A stretch of DNA of 64,000 nt, from contig NZ_QVMJ01000016.1 in assembly GCF_010500955.1 (NCBI RefSeq), positions 1-64,000 on the forward strand. The letters are read 5' to 3'. A program made the translations under genes and the position numbers. Below, one piece after another: positions 1 through 7,764 of this stretch (positions are counted from its first letter, which is position 1; each line of letters begins with the position of its first letter). The notes under the pieces were generated by a model. That model saw only the letters and a list, made by a program, of their open reading frames with translations. It did not search any database and was not told where the DNA came from. The DNA comes from Bacteroides sp. 519. GTDB lineage: Bacteria; Bacteroidota; Bacteroidia; Bacteroidales; Bacteroidaceae.

Positions 1-70
1 CAAGAAAATAAAAATCTGTAGGACACAGCCGCCACCAGAATGACCCTCAGATGTCAGTGATGCAGGAAAT

Positions 71-988
71 ATGATGGTGATGAGTGAAAGTTGGGCTAAG
101 AAAGTAATAGACAGTAATGCCTATCCATTAGCAAGCGATTACCGCCACATCTTCCTTGCCGATAATAAGGAATGTAGTGAAATTATCTGGCCACTTGTAC
201 AGGATGGTTTACATGCTCAGAGTTCGGCAGGAACTAACTTCTATATAAAAGCATTTGTGAATGGTGCTATGGACGAGTATTATCAAACAGGTGTAGGTGC
301 CAAAGGTTGGGGTAATGTACGTGCTAAAACAACGTTGGTTGATGCTTTCGATGAGGATGATGTTCTTTTTGATACAGAAGATACATGGGGTAATAATAAA
401 ATGGATAAGCGCGCTCAGTTTATGACTGCTTTACCTAATCAACGCAAAGAAACATGGGACGATAAAGACGCCATGACAAGTACATTTACATGTGGATACG
501 GATATATCAAATGGCGCAATGTAACCAGACAGGATCAGATTTCAGCTTCGGGAGATACGTATTCGTCCATTGATTTCCCCATGTTCCGCACCAGCGAAGC
601 ATATCTAACAGCAGCCGAAGCTATTTTGCGTGGTGCAAGTGGAGCTAAAACAGATGCTTTGAAGTATGTGAACGAAATCCGTATGCGTGCTTATATGTCC
701 GATGATTATGCAAAGGCAGGCATCCGTTCCGATGTATCGGGTAAGATTAGCGAAAGTGAGTTGACACTTGATTTTATCCTTGACGAACGTCAACGTGAAT
801 TTGCTTCGGAGCTGCAACGTCGTACCGATTTGGTTCGATTCGGCAAGTTAACCAAAGGCAATAACTGGGATTGGAAGAATGGTGAACGCCTGGGAGCAAA
901 TGTGGATGATAAATATAATATCTTCCCTATACCGGATAGTGAGCTTACCAATAATCCTGCATTGATCCAGAATGAAGGTTATAAATAA
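71..988 (+). CDS. SusD/RagB-like outer-membrane protein, C-terminal fragment
   Basis: This is the C-terminal ~300 residues of a SusD/RagB family lipoprotein, the surface glycan-binding partner of a SusC TonB-dependent porin. The hallmarks are a DERQREFASELQRRTDL-type segment near residues 236-254, followed by VRFGKL, and the end signature IFPIPDSELTNNPALIQNEGY-like at the C-terminus. Family members are usually 500-600 residues with a lipoprotein signal; both the signal and the N-terminal TPR half are missing. The ATG used is only the first one in the open frame. A stop lies in this frame at 41-43, and the other two plus frames are also closed within the first 65 bases, so the N-terminus is not simply off the window edge. 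A residue string TRMTLRC in another frame (near 35-55) could be displaced SusD sequence. It is either a broken gene or an assembly error near a contig edge. Confidence 0.8.
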   Translation: MMVMSESWAKKVIDSNAYPLASDYRHIFLADNKECSEIIWPLVQDGLHAQSSAGTNFYIKAFVNGAMDEYYQTGVGAKGWGNVRAKTTLVDAFDEDDVLFDTEDTWGNNKMDKRAQFMTALPNQRKETWDDKDAMTSTFTCGYGYIKWRNVTRQDQISASGDTYSSIDFPMFRTSEAYLTAAEAILRGASGAKTDALKYVNEIRMRAYMSDDYAKAGIRSDVSGKISESELTLDFILDERQREFASELQRRTDLVRFGKLTKGNNWDWKNGERLGANVDDKYNIFPIPDSELTNNPALIQNEGYK

Positions 989-990
989 TA

Positions 991-1098
991 TTTAGACACG
1001 GATGACGCGGATTACACGGATTTAAGAACACGGATTTTTATGATCTGAATTTAATCCGTGCATTAAAATCCGTGTCATCCGTGCAATCCGTGTCTAAA
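991..1098. repeat. Dyad of tandem CACGGAT words
   Basis: The gap between the SusD fragment and the phosphatase is an imperfect inverted repeat. The left arm (about 991-1039) carries repeated ACACGGAT/CGCGGAT words and the right arm (about 1050-1098) carries their complements (ATCCGTGT). It could form a long hairpin after the SusD stop codon and ends just before the phosphatase ATG. Confidence 0.75.
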
Positions 1099-1110
1099 AT
1101 AAATAATAAT

Positions 1111-2382
1111 ATGAATAGACTAATCAAACCGATTTTAATCGCACTCCTGTTTGGGGGAGTTTTTAACCTACACGCTCAAACCACCCGGGAAGAAGTGTAC
1201 GCAACCATCGAAAAAAGCGGTGGAGTGTACTACACCTATCCCGAAGTTAACGAGCAATACACACCAGCCCCCAAAGGATACGAACCTTTTTACATCAGTC
1301 ATTATGGCCGTCACGGTTCCCGTTGGCTTATATCCGATAATGATTATCAAAAAGTAATGACGGTTCTGGACGAGGCTAAAGAAGCAGGTGTTCTAACTCC
1401 CAAAGGACAGGATGTGCGTAATCGTTTAGATATTGTATGGGCAGATGCCGAAGGACTTGGAGGAGAACTCACCCCTCTGGGTGTTCGTCAGCACCGGGGA
1501 ATAGCCGAGCGAATGGTTCGGAACTTTCCGGAGGTTTTCAAAGGTGATCGTGAAATAAGTGCCCGTTCAACAGTAGTTGTTCGTTGTGTTCTCAGTATGG
1601 ATGCATTCTGTGAGCGGCTTAAAGAACTCAATCCAAAATTGCAAACCACCCGCGAGTCTGGTCAGCGTTATATGCGTTACCTCAATTACTGGGACAAGCC
1701 CGCAAGCGCCTTCAACTCCAAAGAATCGTGGTGGTATCCTGTTTACGAACGCTTTCGCCGGGAACACATTCGTCCGGATAGGCTCATGAAAGTACTGTTT
1801 ACCAATGAAGAATACGTAAAAAATAACATCGACGCCCGCGAACTGATGATGGGATTATATTGGATAGCTTCGGATATGCAGAATGTGGAGATAGATGTCG
1901 ACCTGTACGACCTGTTCGAGAAAGAAGAACTATTCGATATCTGGCAGATTCATAACTTCAAGTTCTACGTATGCAACGGCACATCGGCATGGGGCAAAAA
2001 TATTATTATGAATACCTTTAAGCCTTTATTAAGAAATATTCTCGATTCGGCTAGCGAGGCTATCAATAACAACTCCATTGCTGCAACCCTACGCTTCGGT
2101 CACGATGGCAATCTTGCCCCACTAACGGGAATACTCGAACTGGAAAACTGTGCCAATGTAGAAAGCGATCCTAACAAATTCTATCAGGTATGGAGTGACT
2201 TTAAAATAGCTCCTATGGCAGGTAATGTGCAAATTGTGTTCTTCCGCAAAAAAGGTTCGGATGATATAGTAGTAAAGTTCATGCACAATGAAAAGGAAGT
2301 ACGTATCCCGGTTAAAAGTGATATAGAACCCTATTATCATTGGAGCGATGTAGAGAAATACTATCGTTCGAAACTTGAGTAG
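1111..2382 (+). CDS. Secreted histidine acid phosphatase (MINPP/phytase-like)
   Basis: Predicted periplasmic or surface histidine-type phosphatase of the multiple inositol polyphosphate phosphatase group, which removes phosphates from phytate and related esters. The branch-2 histidine phosphatase motif RHGSRW is at residues 67-72 (nucleophile His68). The proton-donor motif appears as HDGN near residues 331-334, instead of the HAE common in many homologues. A signal peptide occupies residues 1-23, ending LHAQ. The frame is open back to 1072, but that extension is encoded by the CACGGAT dyad repeat, so the ATG at 1111 in front of the signal peptide is chosen. Length (423 residues) fits the family. 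It stands alone, with no obvious operon partner. Confidence 0.85.
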   Translation: MNRLIKPILIALLFGGVFNLHAQTTREEVYATIEKSGGVYYTYPEVNEQYTPAPKGYEPFYISHYGRHGSRWLISDNDYQKVMTVLDEAKEAGVLTPKGQDVRNRLDIVWADAEGLGGELTPLGVRQHRGIAERMVRNFPEVFKGDREISARSTVVVRCVLSMDAFCERLKELNPKLQTTRESGQRYMRYLNYWDKPASAFNSKESWWYPVYERFRREHIRPDRLMKVLFTNEEYVKNNIDARELMMGLYWIASDMQNVEIDVDLYDLFEKEELFDIWQIHNFKFYVCNGTSAWGKNIIMNTFKPLLRNILDSASEAINNNSIAATLRFGHDGNLAPLTGILELENCANVESDPNKFYQVWSDFKIAPMAGNVQIVFFRKKGSDDIVVKFMHNEKEVRIPVKSDIEPYYHWSDVEKYYRSKLE

Positions 2383-2420
2383 TAGCTAGTAGGTAGTAGG
2401 TAGTAGGTAGTAGTAGGTAG

Positions 2421-2608
2421 CAGGGCTGTTAAGTTCTATCAATTGCCGTCTGCTTTAGCTGACGGTTGTTAGAAAGATTTCTCTCTTGGCTTTAGCCAAA
2501 GTTGATTTAGTTTGGCTAAAGCCCAAATTGTTATACCTTTTAGACCGTCAGCTAAAGCAGACGGCAATTGATAATTACTTAATCAACTTAGAACTTAACA
2601 GCCCTGCT
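2421..2608. repeat. MITE-like palindromic element, copy 1
   Basis: A long inverted repeat of about 188 bp. The ends are CAGGGCTGTTAAGTTCTA and its complement, and the inner arms are AATTGCCGTCTGCTTTAGC and its complement. A central hairpin GGCTTTAGCCAAA/TTTGGCTAAAGCC lies at about 2488-2523. A second copy with the same outer arms lies at 28209-28402. No open reading frame is present, so if mobile it would depend on an enzyme encoded elsewhere. Confidence 0.8.
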
Positions 2609-2751
2609 AGTAGTTAGTAGCTAGTTACCTCTTAAAAGCATTTTCCACAATAACTTGTGGCGAATTAAAGTTAACAATATAAGGATTGCGCGGGTTGTGA
2701 AACTAGCGCAATTTAATTTTGCACCAACACATAATTGATAATCAGCAAATT

Positions 2752-2905
2752 GCAGTACCACCCATTTTTTTACGCTGAGAAAAAAGTACCACCGATTGTT
2801 TTAAGCGTGAGAAAAAAGTATCATGCAGCATGAGACAAAAGTATCACTACTAAGATACTTTTGTATCACAAGCGTGGCACTTTTGTACCACAGGCATGAT
2901 ACAAA
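2752..2905. repeat. Degenerate ~23-bp-period array A
   Basis: Successive units share an AAAAGTAYCA core (GTACCAC or GTATCA) followed by a GCRTGAG/AGCGTG tail. From about 2810 the units recur every 23 bp and then switch orientation (CTTTTGTATCA, CTTTTGTACCA) near 2858. This is the same kind of array as those at 28508-28880, 46170-46275 and 62543-62720, with a different core word. Confidence 0.65.
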
Positions 2906-2912
2906 ACGAAGA

Positions 2913-3464
2913 TCATTTCTCCGCCACAAACTTTTCTACCTGTGCTATTTTCTCTAAAGTACGCTTAGCCTCAATGGAAGGAAATGTACGGATTACATTT
3001 TCAAAATGCTTTTTTGAAGTAGAATAATCTGTTATATAGATAAGATTTAAATTCTTTTTATAATTTTGATTCTTTATACGGGTAGAGGCAGTAGACTTAT
3101 TATATTCTTCATCAATCTTCTTACGCTTTAACTCGGCAGTAAGGTAATAGTAATTTCCCATATAAATATTGGCAGGAAGATTATCGGGATCAACTTTCAA
3201 TATTTTCTCATAGGTAGCCAAAGCCTCCTTTTCTTTTCCCATTAATACTTCCATTTCGGCGCATGCCACCAGAAAGTCAATGTTATCAGGATTACTTTGG
3301 TAAAGCTGTTGATACAAGGAAAAAGCCTGATCGTACTTCATGCTTTTTTTACAATTATCGGCCTGAGCAACTTTAATTGCTATACTGTCGGCCGGCAAAG
3401 AATATCCATATACCGGATAGAAAAGAAACAGAACAAAAAGTAGGGTTAAGATTCTCATACTCAA
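2913..3464 (-). CDS. Secreted TPR protein
   Basis: A 183-residue protein with a signal peptide (hydrophobic stretch ILTLLFVLFLFYPVYG near residues 5-20), followed by two or three tetratricopeptide-like helix pairs. Examples are YDQAFSLYQQLYQSNPDN near residue 45 and EALATYEKILKVDPDN near residue 80. No catalytic motif is visible. A second start, two codons in, would give the same signal peptide. The likely role is protein-protein interaction in the periplasm, but no partner can be named. Its 3' end abuts the repeat array and its 5' end faces the pyrH promoter region. Confidence 0.75.
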   Translation of the reverse strand: MSMRILTLLFVLFLFYPVYGYSLPADSIAIKVAQADNCKKSMKYDQAFSLYQQLYQSNPDNIDFLVACAEMEVLMGKEKEALATYEKILKVDPDNLPANIYMGNYYYLTAELKRKKIDEEYNKSTASTRIKNQNYKKNLNLIYITDYSTSKKHFENVIRTFPSIEAKRTLEKIAQVEKFVAEK

Positions 3465-3576
3465 ATAGGTTTAGCTAGTTGTGCAAAGTTAAGATAATTC
3501 CCTTTACCTGTAAGATTAATCATTGTATAATTTGCGTTATTTTTCTCTTATTTTTTTTAATGAAAAGATAAACCTG

Positions 3577-3585
3577 TATATTTGC
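3577..3585 (+). promoter_or_regulatory. Promoter -7 element for pyrH
   Basis: TATATTTGC matches the Bacteroidota -7 consensus TAnnTTTG, with a T-rich -33 region about 19 nt upstream. Transcription would start near 3591. The TGCCAATGTG dyad therefore lies in the 5' untranslated region of pyrH. Confidence 0.65.
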
Positions 3586-3596
3586 GAAAACTAATG

Positions 3597-3713
3597 TGCA
3601 AATATGCCAATGTGATAATATGCCAATGTGCCAATTAGTTGCGCATTGAATAATTGATCAATTACTTTATTGCCACATTGGCATATTGGCACATTATCAC
3701 ATTGGCACATTAT
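3597..3713. repeat. Dyad of tandem TGCCAATGTG words, 5' leader of pyrH
   Basis: The left arm repeats ATATGCCAATGTG words; the right arm repeats the complement CACATTGGCATATTGGCAC. The arms are separated by about 40 bp. The same word builds the dyad between apgM and thrC at 58250-58353. Confidence 0.8.
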
Positions 3714-3728
3714 TAAACTAATAAAGAT

Positions 3729-4439
3729 ATGACCAAGTATAAAAGAATTCTACTCAAACTTAGCGGAGAAAGTTTGATGGGTGAAAAACAATATGGTATC
3801 GACGAGAAACGTTTGGCAGAATATGCCACTCAAATCAAAGAGATACATGAAATGGGTGTTGAAATTGGTATTGTTATTGGTGGTGGAAACATATTCCGTG
3901 GGTTAAGTGGTGCAAACAAAGGTTTCGACCGTGTAAAAGGAGATCAGATGGGAATGCTGGCAACAGTGATTAACAGTCTGGCCCTGAGTTCGGCACTTGG
4001 CTCGGTTGGAGTAAAATCACGTGTACTTACTGCTGTTCGGATGGAGCCTATTGGCGAATTCTACAGTAAATGGAAAGCCATCGAAATGCTTGAAAAAGGT
4101 GAAGTGGTTATTCTTTCGGCCGGAACCGGCAATCCATTCTTCACTACCGATACAGGTTCTTCACTGCGCGGAATTGAAATAGAAGCAGATGTTATGCTGA
4201 AAGGTACCCGCGTAGATGGAATCTATACTGCCGATCCGGAAAAGGACAAAACAGCAACGAAATTTAAAGAAATTACTTACGACGAAATATATAACCGTGG
4301 CCTGAAAGTGATGGACCTCACAGCCACCACCATGTGCAAAGAAAACAATTTGCCGATTGTAGTATTCGATATGGATACGGTAGGTAATCTGAAAAAAGTA
4401 ATAATGGGAGAAGATATTGGAACGTTAGTGCATAATTAA
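3729..4439 (+). CDS. pyrH: UMP kinase
   Basis: Bacterial UMP kinase of the amino acid kinase fold, phosphorylating UMP to UDP with ATP in pyrimidine nucleotide synthesis. The N-terminal KRILLKLSGESL strand-loop, the IVIGGGNIFRG glycine loop near residue 50 and the GTGNPFFTTDTG nucleotide-binding segment near residue 140 are all intact. The length of 236 residues is typical. It is followed 20 nt later by frr, the common pyrH-frr pairing. The start codon is the only ATG that precedes the conserved N-terminus. Confidence 0.97.
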   Translation: MTKYKRILLKLSGESLMGEKQYGIDEKRLAEYATQIKEIHEMGVEIGIVIGGGNIFRGLSGANKGFDRVKGDQMGMLATVINSLALSSALGSVGVKSRVLTAVRMEPIGEFYSKWKAIEMLEKGEVVILSAGTGNPFFTTDTGSSLRGIEIEADVMLKGTRVDGIYTADPEKDKTATKFKEITYDEIYNRGLKVMDLTATTMCKENNLPIVVFDMDTVGNLKKVIMGEDIGTLVHN

Positions 4440-4459
4440 AACTTAAAAACCTGAAACAT

Positions 4460-5020
4460 ATGATAGAAGTAGAAAATGTTATTAATGATGCTCGTGATGC
4501 TATGGATATGGCCATTATGCATCTTGAGGAAACATTTGCACACATTCGTGCAGGAAAAGCCAACCCTAGAATTCTGGATGGAATCCGTGTAGATTCTTAT
4601 GGAAGCATGGTACCTTTGAGCAATGTTGCAGCAATCAATACTCCCGATGCCCGTAGTATTGTAATCAAACCATGGGATAAATCAATGTTCAAAGTTATTG
4701 AAAAGGCAATTATTGACTCCGATCTAGGCATTATGCCCGAGAACAACGGTGAAATTATCCGCATAGGTATACCACCACTAACCGAAGAACGTCGTAAACA
4801 GCTTTCGAAACAATGTAAGGCCGAAACAGAAACAGCTAAAATAAGTATCCGTAATGCCCGTCGCGATGGTATTGATATACTAAAGAAAGCTGTAAAAGAA
4901 GGTCTATCGGAAGATAACCAGAAAGATGCCGAAGCAAGACTACAAAAAATCCACGATAAGTTCATAAAGAAAGTGGATGATATGCTTGTTGAGAAAGAAA
5001 AAGAAATTATGACAGTATAA
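4460..5020 (+). CDS. frr: Ribosome recycling factor
   Basis: RRF, which with EF-G splits the post-termination ribosome. The 186-residue length and conserved stretches match the family: AGKANPRILDGI near residue 30, VPLSNVAAINTPDAR near residue 52 and the long C-terminal helix region NARRDGIDILKKAVKEGLSE. It lies directly behind pyrH and is probably cotranscribed with it and with rsgA. Confidence 0.97.
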   Translation: MIEVENVINDARDAMDMAIMHLEETFAHIRAGKANPRILDGIRVDSYGSMVPLSNVAAINTPDARSIVIKPWDKSMFKVIEKAIIDSDLGIMPENNGEIIRIGIPPLTEERRKQLSKQCKAETETAKISIRNARRDGIDILKKAVKEGLSEDNQKDAEARLQKIHDKFIKKVDDMLVEKEKEIMTV

Positions 5021-5024
5021 ATTA

Positions 5025-5152
5025 GTTGTGAGTTGAGAATTGAGAGTTGAGAGTTACTAGGATAACTTTTAATTCTTAACTCTCAACTCTTAACTCCACT
5101 AATAAATGGATAATCAACTCTCAACTCTCAACTCACAACTCTCAACTAATCA
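5025..5152. repeat. Dyad of tandem CTCAACTCT words running into rsgA
   Basis: The left arm carries GAGTTGAGA words (5029-5055). The right arm carries CTCAACTCT words at 5078-5098, then again at 5114-5150 inside the rsgA reading frame. The same word makes the apgM-thrA spacer at 59568-59612. Confidence 0.85.
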
Positions 5153-6083
5153 AAGGGGTTTAGTAATAAAGAACACAGGTAGTTGGTATCAGGTAAAAAC
5201 TGACAGCGGGCAGATTATCGATTCCAAGATAAAGGGTAATTTCCGTTTAAAAGGAATTAAGAGTACCAATCCGGTGGCTGTGGGCGATTATGTTCACCTT
5301 GTAGTGAATCAGGAAGGAACTGCTTTTATTACAGAAATAGAAGACCGTAAAAATTACATCGTTCGCCGTTCGTCAAACCTCTCCAAACAATCGCACATAC
5401 TGGCGGCCAATCTGGATCAGTGCATGCTGGTAGTTACTATTAATTATCCCGAAACATCTACCATATTTATTGACCGCTTTCTCGCTTCGGCCGAGGCCTA
5501 CCGGGTTCCGGTAAAACTCATATTCAACAAAACAGATTTATACGATGAAGACGAGATGCGATACCTCGATGCACTTATAAATCTATATACCCATATCGGC
5601 TATCCCTGTTTTAAAGTATCGGCATTGAAACAAGAAGGTATTGATGCAATCAAAGAAGACCTTAAAGGAAAGGTAACCTTGTTCTCGGGACACTCGGGTG
5701 TAGGAAAATCAACGCTAATTAACCGTATTGTTCCTGATATAAGTATTAAAACAGGAGAAATTTCTTCATATCACAAGAAAGGAATGCACACCACTACTTT
5801 CTCCGAAATGCATCCGGTAGAGGGAGATGGTTACTTGATTGATACTCCCGGAATTAAAGGATTTGGTGTATTCGATATGCAAGAAGGCGAGATAAGCCAC
5901 TACTTCCCCGAAATATTTAAAGTGTCTTCTAATTGCAAATATAACAATTGCACACATCGGCATGAACCCGGATGTGCCGTACGCCAAGCTGTTGAGAACC
6001 ATTACATCAGCGAATCCAGATATACTTCTTATCTTAATATAATGGAGGATAAAGAGGAAGAGAAGTATAGGGCGGCGTATTAG
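5106..6083 (+). CDS. rsgA: Ribosome small-subunit biogenesis GTPase RsgA
   Basis: Circularly permuted GTPase (YjeQ/RsgA) that acts in late 30S maturation. The permuted motif order is visible: NKTD at 141-144 (G4), GHSGVGKST at 195-203 (G1) and DTPG at 246-249 (G3). A zinc site follows with C277, C282, H284 and C290. The N-terminal OB-fold begins at about residue 17 (RGLVIKNTGSW). Residues 2-15 (DNQLSTLNSQLSTN) are translated from the CTCAACTCT repeat and are not expected in the family. No other usable in-frame start lies between the repeat and the conserved region, so the repeat appears to supply the start codon. Confidence 0.93.
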   Translation: MDNQLSTLNSQLSTNQRGLVIKNTGSWYQVKTDSGQIIDSKIKGNFRLKGIKSTNPVAVGDYVHLVVNQEGTAFITEIEDRKNYIVRRSSNLSKQSHILAANLDQCMLVVTINYPETSTIFIDRFLASAEAYRVPVKLIFNKTDLYDEDEMRYLDALINLYTHIGYPCFKVSALKQEGIDAIKEDLKGKVTLFSGHSGVGKSTLINRIVPDISIKTGEISSYHKKGMHTTTFSEMHPVEGDGYLIDTPGIKGFGVFDMQEGEISHYFPEIFKVSSNCKYNNCTHRHEPGCAVRQAVENHYISESRYTSYLNIMEDKEEEKYRAAY

Positions 6084-6116
6084 GATTAACTTTTGCATAA
6101 AATTGAGAATATAGAT

Positions 6117-7670
6117 ATGAACACTCGTAATTTCCCTATTGGAATACAAACATTTGAAAAGATACGTAACGGAGGATATCTTTATGTAGATAAAACAGAA
6201 TTGGTACACAGACTTGTATCAACCGAAACTCCTTATTTTCTTAGTCGTCCCCGCCGATTTGGTAAGAGTTTGTTAGTGAGCACATTCAAATCTTATTTTG
6301 AAGGGCGAAAAGATTTATTCGAAGGATTGGCCATTTCCAAACTGGAAACAGAATGGAAACAGTATCCCATACTTCATCTGGATCTTAACGCTGAGAAGTA
6401 TGATAGTGCAGAACGATTGACAGGAATTTTGAGTCGTCATTTAAACATTTGGGAAGATGAGTGGGGAAAGGATGAACGCGAACAAACACCAGCCGATCGC
6501 TTTTCGGGTATCATTCGGCGTGCTTACGAAAAAACAGGAACAAAGGTAGTTGCTTTGATAGATGAATATGATAAGCCTTTGTTGCAAAGTCTTTTGAATG
6601 AAGATTTACAGGAAGAATACCGCAATACACTTAAAGCCTTTTATGGCGTATTGAAAAGTGCCGACGAGTATCTGCGATTTGTTTTCTTAACAGGTGTTAC
6701 AAAATTTGCTCATGTTAGTGTGTTTAGCGATTTAAACCAACTAAGTGACATTAGCATGATTCCCGAATTTGCAACAATATGTGGCATTACTCGTGATGAA
6801 CTGGTAGAAGTATTCACCCCAGAACTAGAAAAACTGGGCAAAGCCAACGAACTTACTTTTGAAGAAACCGTTGAAAAGATGGCCAGAAAATACGATGGGT
6901 ATCATTTTCGTGAAAACACTCCTGGCATGTTCAATCCTTTTAGTGTATTAAATGCACTGCGCTACCTAATGTTTGATAATTATTGGTTTCATACAGGCAC
7001 ACCAACTTTCCTTATCAATATATTAAAGGATAGTGATTATGATTTACGAAAACTAATTGATGGGGTAGAGGTAGAACAATCATCCTTCTCAGAATATCGG
7101 GCAGAAACAAAGAATCCAATTCCAATGATTTATCAGAGTGGATATTTGACAATTAAAGAATATGATCGCGAATTCAAATCATATACTTTATGTTTTCCTA
7201 ATGATGAAGTGAAGTATGCGTTTATAAAGTTTTTGCAACCTGCTTATATTAACATAGAAGAAAATCAGCGTAACTTTCATATTCAACATTTTGTACGTGA
7301 ATTACGTAGTGGTGATGTCCCTTCTTTCATGAACCGCCTGAAAGCTTTCTTTGCAGGTATTCCTTACGAACTTAATGATAAAACCGAACGTCATTATCAG
7401 GTAGTTTTTTATATTGTTTTCAAACTGATAGGAGAATTCGTACAGGCTGAGGTTCGCAGTGCAATAGGTAGAGCCGATGCTGTGGTCTATACACAAAATC
7501 AAATATATGTGTTCGAATTTAAACTCAATGGAACTGCCGAAGAAGCGATGCAACAGATTGACGAAAAAGGATATCTTATTCCATATACTGCCGATAACCG
7601 AAAACTGGTGAAGGTGGGGGTTGAGTTTAATAAAGAAGAAAGGAATATTGGTAGGTTTTTGGTGGAATGA
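6117..7670 (+). CDS. DUF1703-type protein: AAA-like ATPase plus PD-(D/E)XK nuclease
   Basis: A 517-residue member of the AAA-ATPase-like/DUF1703 family, very common and often multicopy in Bacteroidales. The N-terminal half has a Walker A-like loop RPRRFGKS at residues 44-51 and a Walker B-like VVALIDEYDKP near residue 150. The C-terminal half carries a PD-(D/E)XK core, D454 in GRADAV and E467/K469 in EFK. The start at 6117 (MNTRNFPIGIQTF) is preferred over an ATG at 6093, because homologues begin at this sequence. It lies 33 nt after rsgA. The cellular role is not established; links to mobile DNA or defence are only inference. Confidence 0.85.
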   Translation: MNTRNFPIGIQTFEKIRNGGYLYVDKTELVHRLVSTETPYFLSRPRRFGKSLLVSTFKSYFEGRKDLFEGLAISKLETEWKQYPILHLDLNAEKYDSAERLTGILSRHLNIWEDEWGKDEREQTPADRFSGIIRRAYEKTGTKVVALIDEYDKPLLQSLLNEDLQEEYRNTLKAFYGVLKSADEYLRFVFLTGVTKFAHVSVFSDLNQLSDISMIPEFATICGITRDELVEVFTPELEKLGKANELTFEETVEKMARKYDGYHFRENTPGMFNPFSVLNALRYLMFDNYWFHTGTPTFLINILKDSDYDLRKLIDGVEVEQSSFSEYRAETKNPIPMIYQSGYLTIKEYDREFKSYTLCFPNDEVKYAFIKFLQPAYINIEENQRNFHIQHFVRELRSGDVPSFMNRLKAFFAGIPYELNDKTERHYQVVFYIVFKLIGEFVQAEVRSAIGRADAVVYTQNQIYVFEFKLNGTAEEAMQQIDEKGYLIPYTADNRKLVKVGVEFNKEERNIGRFLVE

Positions 7671-7714
7671 AAACTTCTTCTTTGTTTATGAAAAGCTATA
7701 ACCATTAACCATTT

Positions 7715-7751
7715 GGTCTAGTACATCTTATCGCTTAAGACATACTAGACC
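7715..7751. terminator. Convergent terminator hairpin
   Basis: GGTCTAGTA and TACTAGACC form the outer stem, with TCTTA/TAAGA as the inner stem. The hairpin sits between the convergent ends of the nuclease gene and the transglutaminase-like gene, so it could serve both strands. Confidence 0.7.
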
Positions 7752-7764
7752 GAATGGAAAACTG

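Larger units (their letters stand above)
2383..2912. other. 530-bp gene-free gap filled with repeats
   Basis: This convergent intergenic region holds no convincing gene. It starts with a run of TAGTAGGTAG words (about 2383-2420), followed by a MITE-like palindrome (2421-2608). Next comes about 140 bp of unstructured AT-rich DNA, and then a degenerate 23-bp-period array (2752-2905) that abuts the stop codon of the minus-strand TPR gene. Confidence 0.8.
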
